From positions 132,092 to 196,091 of the forward strand of contig VWYX01000757.1 of assembly GCA_013396525.1 (NCBI GenBank): 64,000 nucleotides of DNA, given 5' to 3'. This stretch comes from Chaetorhynchus papuensis (taxonomy: Eukaryota; Chordata; Aves; Passeriformes; Rhipiduridae). Below the pieces are notes generated by a model. It did no database searches. It saw nothing but the letters and a program-made list of their open reading frames with translations, and was not told where the DNA came from. This document shows positions 36,014 through 48,440 of this stretch, in pieces. Within the stretch, counting starts at the first letter, position 1. Each line of letters opens with the position of its first letter. Both the position numbers and the translations under genes were made by a program.

Positions 36014-36664
36014 GGTCCTGGCTTTAAAGATAGGTGTCTACCAAGGAAGGCAGGAACCTTCCTGGAATGGGAAAGATGACCCCGTCCCTCGAAATTATTA
36101 TAACTTTGAATTTATGGTGCTTTCAGGCAAAGATATGGGAAAAAGAATAACAGTCCTTCACTAGGATATAAACATACATATACACAGACAGACAACAACA
36201 ACAACAACACCAACAAAAAAATCCAGGAAACCCAGTAACAGCCTTTTTCTTGCTGGGGGGCCCAGTTTTCCCCTGAGGCACCCATGCAGATGGTGAGGGC
36301 CTCTCCCAGCAAGGGCGGGTGCCGAAAAGTCCCAGTCCAATGGCCGCTTCCATGAGAAGCAGCTGACCAACAGTGAGGAGAAACAGCAAGGAAGGCTCAG
36401 CAATAGCAGCAAGTCCTCTGGGCAGGAGAAAGTTCAGCACCAAAACCCTCAGTTGTCTGCCCTCCAAGCCAGGCAAAGACCCCAGCTAAGAAACTGCCGA
36501 ACACCGCACTGCTTCCCCTGCTTTCCCAGAACCATTCTAACTGTGTGCCGAGGCACTGGCTACATCTTTTGTCTCTTAATCAAGGCCCATTTGCCGTTTT
36601 CATGACAGAAAGAAATGTAGAGAAAATGGGAAGAAAATTCCCTTAAGAAACCTTACTCCCAACA
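36014..36664 (-). mobile_element. Solo retroviral LTR (passerine-type ERV family)
   Basis: On the minus strand the segment runs from TGTTGGGAGTAAGGTTTCTT to a right part containing GAAGGACTGTTATTC, CCCATATCTTTGCCTGAAAG and TTCAAAGTTATAATAATTTC, then CAGGTTCCTGCCTTCCTTGG and ACACCTATCTTTAAAGCCAG. I recognise this order as the downstream half of an LTR family frequent in songbirds. A (CAA)n patch lies at 36190-36212. The 117-codon minus frame at 36123-36476 lies wholly inside and is not a gene. Its 3' terminal CA is degraded and no target-site duplication is evident. Confidence 0.72.
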
Positions 36665-39600
36665 CCAATTATTTTGCATTCAAAGTCTTTTTCCCAATCA
36701 CCTGAAGATGGTGATTCTTCTGACATGGACAAGCAGGGACCTTTTTAAAAGAAGCAGAGAGGAGCCAGGAAAATATATAAAGGTGGAGTAGCCGAAAAAC
36801 TGGAACTCATACAGTTGTTTTCAAGGGTATGTAGATGCTTCATTAAAACGTGTTTCTCTGGGAAAAAAAGAGGGAAATTTGTAATATTTCATGCATTTTC
36901 ACTGACTTTTTTGTCTGTTCTTGTAACAGTCTGTCTAGGAACCATTTCTTTCCTGAGAGAAAAAATGCAATCTAGTCTTCTCTGAGGCCAAAATTTCAAA
37001 TCAGGAAGAAAAATTGAGTGGTACTTAAAAAAAAAAGGTGGGGGGGGACTAAAAGCATACATTTATGCATATACTCTATATATACTTATACAATATATAT
37101 ACATATCTTCTCATACATGCAATTAAATTCCTAAGATAATTTATATGCGTCAACATAGGGTCAGGGTTCTCAACAGATTACTTTTATTTTTCTTTATCCT
37201 TTTTCCAATTTGGTTCAATATGCCTTAACAATATTGGAGTGGAACACATCGCAATAAAGGCTGAGCATAAAGAAATTGATCTGTTTGTGAGTGAATAATA
37301 TAGGTAGGATTGATCTTACCACCTTTATTCTGCAGAAAAATAGACTGTTTCAATGCGTAATGGTTGTTACTGGAAAGTTAACAAGTACAGTTCATTCAAG
37401 CATTGGAGAATTATTCATTTCCTCCACGGAAATTTTGGATTCGTAGGCAATTAGAAGACAATAAATAGTTTCAGGCTCAAAACTTTGTATATGAAAAAAG
37501 AAAGCATGCTCTACATATAAAGTCAATAATTTATTGTTAGTATAATTGATATCTTACAGCCTAATCCAAGAATCATAATTAGTCAAGTTGTACTTATTTC
37601 AGAAATTGAAAGAATACAGTATGAATTTTTAGCAGCAAAAAAACTGTAATGGAAGTTGATAAACATACACTTTTTCCTTGTATCTCTTTTCCTGATGTTT
37701 TGTAAGGCTATGCAGGGTATCATTTCTCAAACCCTCTACTGTTTTAGCATACCTGTATTTCTACAACACTGTTAGAATTGTAAAGCCATGATGGTATCAT
37801 ACAAAGTTAAACAAAAGTAAATCAAAGTAGCCATAAAAATAGAAAAAAATTACTGTTACAACTAACCCTCAATCCCGAGACCTTGCGAACTCATTACAAA
37901 ACTTACCTCCTGCTGCTACAAAAATGCACACCATATGACAGTGCTATGTGAATAACAATGGGTCTAACAAAACAGGTCACTGTTAAAGACTTGTTCCCCG
38001 GGGTCTAAGCCTGAAGAAACCTGGATATCTATTGTACTTTCACATCCTCTCATGATCCTCAACCAAAGTCTAACAAACGTTTTCAAAACTTATTCTCGAC
38101 GCGTTCTTAAGACCCACGGTTTTATTTCAGCTTCTGGAGTCCTTAGACACCAACAGAAGCTCAGACACTATGTCTGAGCTGCAGTGGGGCAACAGCTGGA
38201 GTACGTCAGCAGCCCACCGCTAGTCCCTCAGATGGCAATCTTCTAGTGCAGATAGTGCCTGATGCAAAAGTGAGCCTTTAATACAGCAACATTACCACTT
38301 TAATTTAAGCTAATTACACGTACTTCAAAGTTTATTTCTCCATGGTTTCAGAATACCAGGAAAAAGAGTAGGATAGGTGTCTGGCTCAGGTCACAGCTTA
38401 CTGAGGAACATGTAGCCCTGTGTTGCTGCTAACCTATGCATCTTCCCACCTTCAACTTTATGTCACACTATTTCCATTCTGTCCACACAGGTGCTGTGTT
38501 CACAGTGACATTCACCAGGTTGAACAAGAGTTATGGAGACAAAGAAGTTCACTGAGATGAAAATTTATGTTGTTTATTGCTAGTTTCTTTCTGGTGTGTT
38601 AGTTTTCAGTTTCCTCTATTCCTTGGTCAAGAAGAACATATGGTTTCATGAGTGCTAATACCACTGCAGGATCAGTAGGTGAAATATGCTTTCACTAGAC
38701 ATAGATGATATACATTGAATTTGGACTATTATACTTTGTTCCCAAGGGCAGTGTGATACTTCAGAACAACCAGTATAAGCTAATTACAGTAAAATAAACA
38801 GGATAGATTTCCTTGTACCCATGTACATTGCATTTAGTGATATGTGTGGCTTCTGGAAAACAAGAGCTGAAAGCCATTTACTTGGCAATGAACTCAATTG
38901 GTACTGCTGACTTGACAGTGAGCTGTTAATTTTGTCTACAAAGCAGATACTTCAGTGTAAAATGTTGTCTTAATCCAAATCGTCCCTGTGTCTGCACCTC
39001 TATAATGAAATTACTTAAGACAATTGCTGCTTGCCAAGAGATCAATCTGGATAACACAAATCTTGCCTAAGAGCGGAAGGAGGACATCATGAAATTTGGG
39101 GAATTTTTTTCCCCTCAATTTCAATCATATAATCCTATAAGGTAACATTACTTGCTTGATGTAGAGAAACATAATGCCTAATTGGTATTTCATTTATGTT
39201 TTCAGATGCAGCCAGCCTTGTTCTTCTAAAGAGTAAGAACAGAAATTTTAAACAAATCTTTTGATGACATTTTGCTACCACTATCTCTCTCTTACTATAA
39301 AGACTGAAGTGAGATACATAAAAAAAAGGTGCTAAAGCCAGTATAACTATGTATTTCCATTCACAGTGCAAATGAATTAAGCACTTCCCACCCATCCCAA
39401 ACTGATTGTTTTTTTTCCCTGTCTCCTTCAGTTCTTGCTTCAATAGGTGTGAAAATGACAAAAATTGCTAGAGCAGTTCCCTACAAACTGTAGTACCTTC
39501 TCTCTCAGATTTCATACTGAACCAAATTCAGCTCAGAAGAATTTGATGAGTGTGCCTACCCAATCAAACCCTATAGATAAAGTACAGTATACGTGTAGCT

Positions 39601-39899
39601 GTATGTCAAGCTTGTCACAAAACATCAGGGAGGGTCATATAAATCAACTAGTTGCCTGAATGCAGATGTATTATCAAATCTAGTAACCTTGCTTCCCCCC
39701 GGAGAGCAATAGACACTTCAAGGATTTGTTTCATCTAGCCAAATTTAAGGTGAAATGAATCATGTTTGAAGAACACTTGCCTCTTTTCACTCACTGGTGG
39801 GAGAAAAGGGTTAAACACAGAAGAGGAGGAAGGAATAATTTTGCTCAAAGTGACCTTGCAGCTGGGAATGCTAAAAATGTCAGTGTGGGAAAACTGCAT
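36665..39899. other. AT-rich region without a supported gene
   Basis: About 3.2 kb. A weak candidate 3' exon starts at 38131 (see findings). The 108-codon minus frame at 39135-39461 shows no motif. TA-rich low-complexity sequence lies at 37055-37110. Confidence 0.5.
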
Positions 39900-40400
39900 T
39901 TATTATGCCTAATGTTGTTCAGCCTCTACCTGTTTTGAGTAGTAGAAATCCTGTGGAGAGATAGCACACTCACACACAGACGTGTGAAGCTTTCTATTAT
40001 AGTGAGGCAGACAGTGAGCCCCACCTCTGTTGCTGTCCACTGGGATGAACGGCGCCGAATGTAGCCTGCGTCCCCTGTGTCTCTGCCACCTGGCATTGTT
40101 AACAAAGTAATGAAATAAATCTACCCTCTGCTTTTTGGCTGCCATTTGTTGGTTGCCCTTGGTTACCCATATGTGTCAATTCACACACCAACTGCTAAAG
40201 GGTATCAAGAGTGATGGGATCAGATGCAGATGCCAACACGGACACAGTTGAATTCCAATGCTAGATGTCCGGATCGGGCCACCTGCTCCTATAGGAATCT
40301 CTTCACCCCAGAGACCCTGGTGATACAATATTTAGACACGGGTTGGGTTCAGGTCCATCCTGCCAATGGGTTATAAAAAAAGTGTTGCTCTGAAAGGCAT
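39900..40400 (+). mobile_element. Possible LTR-like fragment, unclassified
   Basis: A GC-richer segment with GTCCCCTGTGTCTCTGCCAC and GCATTGTTAACAAAGTAATG, then GAAATAAATCTACCCTCTGC and TTTTTGGCTGCC. An AATAAA followed closely by a pyrimidine-rich stretch resembles an LTR R/U5 region. Termini are not defined and no matching copy exists in the window, so an old unclassified repeat or unique sequence is equally possible. Confidence 0.3.
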
Positions 40401-41639
40401 AAAAAACAACTGACTGCTAAAGTGAGCTTGAAAGTATGATTTAAGTAGGAACCCACTCTGGGAGTTACAACAGATTTAAAAAGTTGTACACCCCAATTTT
40501 TTTTTCTCTCTAATAATCATACAAAGATATACACTCCCACTGAAACTTTTGAACTATTTGGGTTTTGTTTAATAAAATGGGTTTTCTACAGTTACCCATG
40601 GGTTCAACTACAGAAAGATATTGTTTTACACCTACCTGATTTTTAGAGACAAAAAAAGGTCTTTGCTAAATTTTATCTGTCATAAATTAGCAAATTTAAA
40701 TACACACTGACATGAATTATACCATTTAGTAAATTTAAGATCCTTGTAGTGTTTGAGCTTTTGAGAAGCAGATTTCTACTGTGATAAATTCATTGAGAGT
40801 TATTAGCAATGTCTAAAATGCACTCAGTTTCAGGAAATCTATGCTGCACATTTTATTCAAATATGAGATATTTTTCCTGTTAATCATTAAACTGGTGTTC
40901 TAAATACACATTCTAAGGAAAGAATACACATATATTGGCAGAAAAGTGGAAGTCTAATAATAATCACTAAAGCTATAAATACATTTGAATTAGAATATTT
41001 AAGTGTTATGAAGAACCATTCAATTTATGTTAGAAAATTGCAGATTTGTTTGCTGAAACTGACTCCTGTAAAATAGCAGAACATCATAAAGAAATGATCA
41101 TGAAAGATCATATACGATAGAGTACAAAGTAATAATGACATAAATATTTTCACATTAGAACCATGGGACAAATGCAAATTTCACTCTGATCTAGAGATAA
41201 AGAAATCTTTCCTCCAAGTGGAGATAGAAATGATTGAACTACCTTTCCCTCTAAGAAACAATTCAGCAATATTTCCTAAAAGGAGTTTAATTTATAATTC
41301 TAAAACAAAGCAAAAGCCAACCAGCCAACATAGTGTCTTTTCATACACTTCATCTAACATGCATTTTTAATGTCAACGGACTCGTGTTTTTCTGTAGTCC
41401 TGACACTGATCAGATAAACAAATTTCTCAGTAAAATTACTGTATTTGTGATACTAAATTTTTATTCTTAACATTTTAAGTTTTCCTGAACAATAAGACCT
41501 ACCCATTTAGATATGGATATCTGACTTGTATTTAAATAATTGCAATATATACATGCAATACTGGCAGTGTACTAATAACTTATATAGCGATGAACATTCC
41601 TCTTGCTCTAAATAAAGGGTGTTTGTATATGGTTCACAC
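40401..41639. other. AT-rich non-coding DNA
   Basis: No gene or recognised repeat. Confidence 0.55.
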
Positions 41640-41742
41640 AGACCTGCTTAGGTCCTGCTTCCAATGAGGGGGATGAACGACTTGGTCTCCAGAGGTCCTT
41701 ACCAATCTAAAATATTTTATGTTTCTACTATTTTATGGAGAC
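41640..41742 (+). repeat. CR1 LINE 3' end
   Basis: GACCTGCTTAGGTCCTGCTT, then AATGAGGGGGATGAACGACT, TGGTCTCCAGAGGTCCTTAC, CAATCTAAAATATTTTATG and TTTCTACTATTTTATG. This is a degenerate CR1 3' end with remnants of the terminal repeat. Strongly 5'-truncated. Confidence 0.8.
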
Positions 41743-42061
41743 AGAGACAAATGATATCTAACACAGGCTTCATGGAAGTTGTGTATATGTATATGCGTTT
41801 ATTTATACACATGTAAACCTAATGAAAATGTGTTCAAAAGTCAAATAACTTGTGGAAATTCAGGATCTTTTTACTTACAACCTTATTGTAAACTTTGGCT
41901 CTTATGATTTCATCATACATTTACAAAAAAAATTTAGGTGTCAACAAACCACTTTTATTTAGAGAAACATAGCAATTAGATCCAAACGAAATTTGCTAAA
42001 CAAACGTCAGTAGTGTCTTAGTGTCCCCTGTAAGGCATATACTCCAGAAGTCAGATATTAC

Positions 42062-42550
42062 ATAATCACAGAATGGGTCAGGTTGCGAGGGAATACAATG
42101 GAGTCATCTGGTCCGACCTCCCTGCTCAAACAGAGTCATCCCAGAGCACGTGGCAGAGAACTGCAACCAGATGATTCATGAATATCTCCAGTGAGGGAGA
42201 CTCCGAAACCTCTTTGGGCAGCCTGTTCCAGTGCATGGTCGCCTGCATGTAAAGAAGCTCTTCCTCATTTTCAGGTGGAACTTCCTGTGCCTCAGTTTCT
42301 GCCCATTGCCTCATCTCTTGTAAGAGAGATGCTCCAGTCTCTGAAACATCTTTGTCGCCCTCCACTGGACCAGCTCCAGGATATCCATGTCTCTCTCATA
42401 CTGAGGATCCCAGAACTGGACACAGAACCCCAGATGTGGCCTCTCCAGGGCCGAGTAGGAGGATCACCTCCCTTTTCCTGCTGGCAATGCTCTTCCCAAT
42501 GCAACCCAGGATACCATTGGCCTTCTTTCCCACAAGGACACAGTATCTTT
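42062..42550 (-). repeat. CR1 LINE 3' part with ORF2 C-terminal relic
   Basis: The plus strand opens with ATCACAGAATGGGTCAGGTT and shows GTCATCTGGTCCGACCTCCC, CTTTGGGCAGCCTGTTCCAG, CCACTGGACCAGCTCCAGGA and AGAACTGGACACAGAACCCC, successive CR1 landmarks in reverse complement. On the minus strand HWNRLPKEVSESPSLEIF is the CR1 ORF2 C-terminus. The 182-codon plus-strand frame over this element (42191-42739) is antisense and meaningless. Confidence 0.93.
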
Positions 42551-42599
42551 ATGGTCCCTCAAAGAAAGCTCCACTATTTCAAAATTACTTGGGGGAAGA

Positions 42600-42722
42600 A
42601 GGAGGCTGGGGAGAGTGGGATGAAGTGGACACAGCAGTCTAGTTGTGGCCTCATGTGTCCCCCTCAGAGGGGAATAACTGCTTCTCTTGATATCTTGCCT
42701 TTGCTCTGCAGCAAACAGTCCT
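42600..42722 (-). repeat. Second CR1 fragment beside the first
   Basis: GGACACAGCAGTCTAGTTGT, GGCCTCATGTGTCCCCCTCA and GAGGGGAATAACTGCTTCTC repeat the CR1 segment already present around 42418-42470 (ACACAGAACCCCAGATGTGG). The element therefore contains a partial internal duplication, or two CR1 copies abut. Confidence 0.65.
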
Positions 42723-43244
42723 CATTCTCCGCAAGATAACACCAATAAATGTCATAAAACTTGTCCACCAGGACTACTGGTACAAGTGTTAAATGTGATA
42801 AAGTTATAAATTCTTCTATTTCTACAGAATGAAATGCAGACCTAATTATTTAGTTGCATTAAATGAAAAAAAAAAAAAAAGCATTGTACGTTTAGGGAAA
42901 GTTTAAAACGTGTCATGATACAATTTACACAAAATGTAAATGCAGTTATTTATTGAAATGACTTGAACCTAAGAAGTTTTTCTTCAGTGTAAAAGTTTGA
43001 AGATATACAAAAGTAGTGTTTTAATCTTTACTAGCAGTCACACACACATACAGCCACGCTCTCACTCTCTGTCCTCAACAGGGCAGGTAAATAAATAAGA
43101 TGTAAAAGCTTATGGGATAAAGACAGTGATCCCATACCAGTTACTGTCACAGGAAAAATGTATTTAATATGTAGAAGATTTATCAAATTTATCACCAATT
43201 AAAAGAGAGTTGGATACTACAAAACATAGACGAAAATGTTAAAC
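42723..43244. other. AT-rich non-coding DNA
   Basis: No gene seen. An A-run lies at about 42867-42881. Confidence 0.55.
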
Positions 43245-43788
43245 CAACATTTTTCCCTCATCCTTTGCCAGGCTTAGCCTCATTCTTTTATTCCTGGCTC
43301 TTCTGCCTCATCCCTCTAGCTGGGGCGCAGAGGCCTGAGGAATGGAGGTTGAGGTCAGTCCATTACAACTCCATTTTGATGCTCTTTTCTCTTCACACTC
43401 TTTCCCTGTTCCTGCATGAGTTGTCTCTACAGGTAGTAGTACCCAGTTACTTTGGAGCGTGATCCTCCATGAACTACAGAGTGGATATCTGCTCCACTGT
43501 CCTCCACTCCAGAGGCTTCAGGGAATCTCTCCTCCAGTGCCTGCAGCACCTTGTTCTTCACTGATCTTGGTCTCCAGTGTTTTCTTTCACACTTTCCTTT
43601 CTCACTGTTCTTTCTGCCATGCAGTGGTTTGTATTTTTATGAAAATAATTTTGACTGCTGTGTTCTGAGTCAGTTGTGGAGCCAGCTGGATCTGGCTGCA
43701 TCTGACACGGGGCGGCCCTTGACATTTTTTCACAGAGTTCATCATGCAGCCTCCTGTTACCAAAACCTGGACACACAAACCGAATACT
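43245..43788 (-). mobile_element. Second copy of the large avian ERV LTR, truncated
   Basis: GGGAATCTCTCCTCCAGTGC, TTCTTCACTGATCTTGGTCT, TTTCTTTCACACTTTCCTTT, GCATCTGACACGGGGCGGCC and TTGTGTGTCCAGGTTTTGG (minus strand) parallel the 33.6-34.9 kb element in the same order and orientation. The right end CGAATAC corresponds to the LTR start. The CTCCAG-GTGGG tandem units present in the first copy are mostly deleted here. An A-run (43809-43824) lies just beyond the LTR start. No coding region. Confidence 0.72.
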
Positions 43789-46029
43789 GCAAGTTCTATC
43801 AATTTTGAAAAAAAAAAAAAGAAAAAAGCTAACAGGTTATTATGATTTCTGTGTACAAACCCACTAACTAATCTTGTAATTTATTAGTGCCACTTGCCTC
43901 TGGTCCTTGAGCTCAGTCTTCTCTTAGTGTCTACCTGGGCTGAGAGGGAAATTTTAGCAAAATCTATTATAGCTTTTGTATATTCTCTCCTTCCATTTCA
44001 TACATCTGTTTTATCCATCTATCTCTTCTGGCAAACTGACTCTCAGGGACTGATTCAAGGACAAACTGAGTCTGTGCAACACTGGGTGCACAGAAAGATC
44101 TGCTGGTCGATAGAAATACATAACTGAGTTTGTGTAATGTTAGATGTCAGATTCATCTCTTACAGATGGCAACATGAAAGCACTCGAAAATACTATGACA
44201 TTCTCACTGCTTCTTTGCTTAGAAGACAGTAAATAAAGTATTTGTATTCACATACAACTGAAAAGTTAACTTCAAAGTAGAGCTTACTATAAAGGCTGAC
44301 ATTTCTGGAATTTCTCTGGAGGAAATTTAAACTAAGTAATTTCAAAATTGTAGATAACATTGTTAACAACCCAGATGCCCCTGAAAATATACTCATAGAA
44401 ATTTCATGTTGTTCAGAAGACAATTAGAAATAAAAAGAATTTAGAATTCTAAGAAAGATATTATATTAGCTTTTTTTTTAACATATTAACATATTAACAA
44501 GATACATACATCATTCTCAAGCAAAACCCTGGAGTGTAACTTTTAATTCTATTGACTTTTAAATTTGTAAAGCCTGAGGTCTGAACCCTCTCTTTCCTGG
44601 CCTAATGTTTCCAAACATAGAGACATACAAATTAGCAAGGAAGATCCAAATTCTTTTCAGCTCTTTGTAAAATATTGACTAGCATAATACTACTCCATTT
44701 CGTGGTTCTTTATGACTTTACTTCTTTCACTAATTCTGATGTAACTGACCTGCAACAACACAGTTCTTGGTTTCTGTAGTGCTGATCAATCTGTTCTTCC
44801 ACTCTGAATTCACTGTTCAAGCACTTAGAGCCTTCTTAGATGTCCATTCTGTCCTTCTGCTCCTCAACCTCCTCTTATGGGGTTGAGAATCGCTGACTCT
44901 TTGAACCCACTGGATCACTGGCACAGCACCAGATGAAAGGCTGGAAATACAGGCCATGCAAATACAATTTCTTTTTAACATACATTAGGAGTATTTGCTT
45001 CCAGCTTATCAAATGTCTTTGACAAGTCTTTGTTTTCTTGTTTGCAAACAGAAATCTGATCTACAAATGAGTAAAGAGTTTCAGCTCAGCTAGCCATCTA
45101 AAATTTAAATGGCTGCTCAGAGTTCAAAATGTAGCCTCCATGTATAGTTACTCAAGAGAAAGAGGTAACTCCCAGAAGGTAATCCAGCTCATCTTGGTTG
45201 TGTGTCTGAGATAAATGCGTGAATTTTCTGTGGCAAAATCTATTTGTCTGTTGACTGAAAGGGGAGGGGAAAGAGGCCTAGACAAATAGGTTTGACTAGA
45301 TGGCCATTTTTCAGGCAGCTAGAGTTAGGTGAGACTCATTTCATCCAGGACTGCCTCTCTCTCTGATGTCAATAGACCAGTGTTCCTCTGTCAGTTGGGT
45401 ATGCAAAAATAAAAATATCCCAGTTTCACACCACACTGATGCCCACACAGGCATTTAGCAGCCATTCAGAAAGTAATTCTCAGCCTCCAGGGTCATTGAA
45501 ACACCTCTCTGGTACAACCCCTTTGCGCAGAACTACGCACGCCTCTTCAAACAAATGTAAAGCAGAAGGAGTTTCATATCAACTCCTTCTGTCTCTTCAG
45601 CTCATGACTGACCTACATTAAGAAGAACAACAAAAAAAAATCATTAGTATCTTAAATAAAAGATCTATTGAGCAGGTTAAGTATACATGTTTAATTACAA
45701 GACGGAAAGAGAGGACTAGAAAAAGAACAGAAAATAAGAACGGGGTGGGAAACTTAAATGCTTATCAGTGAGAAGCAAATAACTTTTAAATATTATGCAA
45801 GTTCTCCTACAACTTCAATATGATAGCAAATATAACTTGTTTCTTTGTGAAACGTGCTGTCAAAAAATATCTATAGGTAAAATGTGTGGGTAATGTCAAA
45901 AATATGTGGGACTGAAAGTTTTCAGTCTTCCCACTAAAGCATCAGCTTGCTATATTTTGACTAACATAAAATAGTTTTTTGTTGGTTTTGTTTGCTCGCT
46001 TGTTTGGTTTTTGTTTAGTTTTTCAGCCT
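43789..46029. other. AT-rich non-coding DNA
   Basis: No supported gene. Repeated AACATATT units near 44480-44499 are a short local duplication. Confidence 0.5.
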
Positions 46030-46155
46030 CTTAGTTCAAGGAGTCTCTGGATGAAAATGTTCATTATATGGTTTATTTTTGAGTAGTCCTGTGAGGAGCA
46101 GGGAGTTGGCCTTCATGACGCTCATATCTCTTACAAGTTGAGATATTCTATGATT
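46030..46155 (+). repeat. CR1 LINE 3' end
   Basis: TTAGTTCAAGGAGTCTCTGG, ATATGGTTTATTTTTGAGTA, GTCCTGTGAGGAGCAGGGAG, TTGGCCTTCATGACGCTCAT and TGAGATATTCTATGATTTC form a clear CR1 3' end. It is of the GAGGAGCAGGGAGTTGG subtype, different from the copies at 5.8 and 14.1 kb. Confidence 0.92.
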
Positions 46156-48239
46156 TCATTTCTCAGAAATCAAATAACATCTTTCCAGTTTCCAGTGGAA
46201 TAACAAAAATTGCTTCACAATCAATCTGTACAAGTACTTCTTCCAATAAATCACGCTAGAAATTAGAAAGAAACTGAACACATGTAAAAGGAAGAAAAAG
46301 ACTAGGAAGCTTCCGGGTGTTTTGTGTTTCTCAGACAATAGACTACTTGTGTGATATAATAAAAAAGGACTTGTAAATCTTTTAAAGATCCTGTTTGAAG
46401 CTTCCTTGGAGACAAATTATGAATTTTATTTATTAAGAAAACTACTGGTGAATATGCTTTGTAAAAACATCAAGAAATGCTTGCAGCTTCGTGGTAGCTG
46501 TGAAATAATTGAGAATATGGAGGTGCTTATGGAGGTAGTCAATGTTTTCATAGTGGCGGAAAATTTAAATATTATCAGATAATATTATTAATAATATTAA
46601 AATCTTATTAATATTGTCCTTTGAAAAAAATAGTATAGAAAAAAGAGTGTCCCAAAAGTGTGTTAGGATTTTAATGAAGCACAGAAGCCTACAACATCTA
46701 TATATGTATTGTTCTGACTGCCGCTCAGTATGTAATCTCTCTTAGTTTATTTGCCAGAGCAATCAAACAGTAGTAACATCACATGGAAGGAATGGTAATT
46801 TTTAAATGTCTAGGTCTCACCTTAAATGATATGAGCTTATCTTGGCATATGAGGTGTACTTTAACTCAGCAGAAATAAGCTGTGCCTAAATTGATGGCCA
46901 TTGAAACAATCAAACCATCTTGTAGAAAATGGCTGCAGCAGCAGCTTAAATGATTCACTCTTGCATCTAATGCATGTGACACAAACACTGCAAATTAGGC
47001 CAGCTACAATCACTTTTCCTGATGTTGCTTTAATGACTACAAGATGCTGCACAGAAACAGCCATAAACTATTTCTCAAGTTCCATCCAAAATGTGCTGCA
47101 TATACTGACAGCAATTTTGAGAGTAAAACATGCTTTACATCTATATGTTCTGCTGGGGGCAGAGGAATATATAATATTTAGGACTATGCATTACCTGTTC
47201 CTAATGCTTGGGAGACCTCTGTTGGACATCCCTATCTTCTACAGCAAAACCTAGTGAAGCCCTGAGTTTCATAGGGCACCTAGGCTGCTGAACCTTGTAT
47301 TCTCCGATACCTGGAAGAAATCCAGCTATGCAATTTGTGGTGCAGAAACAAAACTGGATATATGTGCCAAGGCATGGGGCAGTAAGGAGAGAAGAGTCAG
47401 GACAAAAAGGATTGACTGACCCTTAAATCAAATAACAGCCAATTTTTTATTTTTAGGGGGTTTTGTTGTGGCTGTTGTGTGTTATTGTTATAATGAAAAA
47501 ATCCAAAATGGCTGTTCATCAGCTATTGGAATATAACAAAATTCAGTACTCAGTGTGTTTGTGGACACAGAAAAATAAGAGACCAAACCAGCTTCAAGAA
47601 CCTGAATTATCCTGCTCATATTTCTAACCCCAGCTATTCTTTACCTTATGCTCAGTGTTCAAAGGCCTAGTCGATCCTTTCCTTAACTAGCCCAGTCCTT
47701 TTATTTGAATTTAATGAACTAGTACATTAAATCCTGATGCAATGTAGTTAACTAGTAGGAAACCTGAAAGTAATGAAGTCAGAGATGTCCTAAGACCCTT
47801 GTTTGATTCCAGGAAGACATTTTTTAGGACATATTTTTACAACAGATATTTACAGAGCAAGGAAAGTCTAATCTTAGTTTCCTATGGAGTTCTTCCTTCA
47901 TGCTAATCTTTCTGTAGAATCTTGTAAAGGTACATTCATTCACATTAATACTCTCCTCAGAAAACACAAACAGAAGTATAAGCTTTTAAAAGGCATTTTA
48001 AAAGTTGGGGTTTTACTCCATTGAGAGCTTAAGCAACCAATTCCAGATGCAACAGCAAATGAGAACAGATCAAATATTCAACACATTCCCATTCTTATTT
48101 ATTCACCTAGTGTGATTTGAAAGGATGCTTCACTAAATCCAAAAGATCTTTGTCAATGAGGATAAATTACTCAAATTTTGTACAAGTTACTCTTTATTCT
48201 CTGACATGACACAGAGAAGTTATACCTACAAGCATTTTG
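46156..48239. other. AT-rich non-coding DNA
   Basis: No supported gene. The plus-strand frame 46901-47254 (117 codons) has no motif and overlaps a minus-strand frame. Confidence 0.5.
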
Positions 48240-48440
48240 CAGATAATGGAATGGTCCCTGGGAGATCTCTAGGCTACTCCTCTGCCAGAAAATGGGCCGC
48301 CTCTGGGGTCAGGCGAGGCCATTCACGTCTTAGTCCAGTTGAGGAATAAAGTCCTCTGAAGGATGGATGCCTCTCGGGGCAACACGCTCCACTGCTGGCT
48401 GTCCTCAGCAGAAGAGGAAATAAAGAGGTCTTCTTTTTTC
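48240..48440 (-). repeat. CR1 LINE 3' fragment, divergent
   Basis: GGTCCCTGGGAGATCTCTAG, CTCCTCTGCCAGAAAATGGG, TCTTAGTCCAGTTGAGGAAT, GAAGGATGGATGCCTCTCGG and GGCAACACGCTCCACTGCTG align in order with the CR1 3' region in reverse complement. It lacks the terminal ATTCTATG units. Confidence 0.72.

Noticed and set aside
36123..36476. 117-codon minus-strand frame with poly-Cys stretch
   Set aside because: Wholly inside an LTR. The Cys run comes from the (CAA)n simple repeat.
42191..42739. 182-codon plus-strand open frame
   Set aside because: It lies antisense over a CR1 LINE 3' part whose true coding direction is minus. No protein motif is present.
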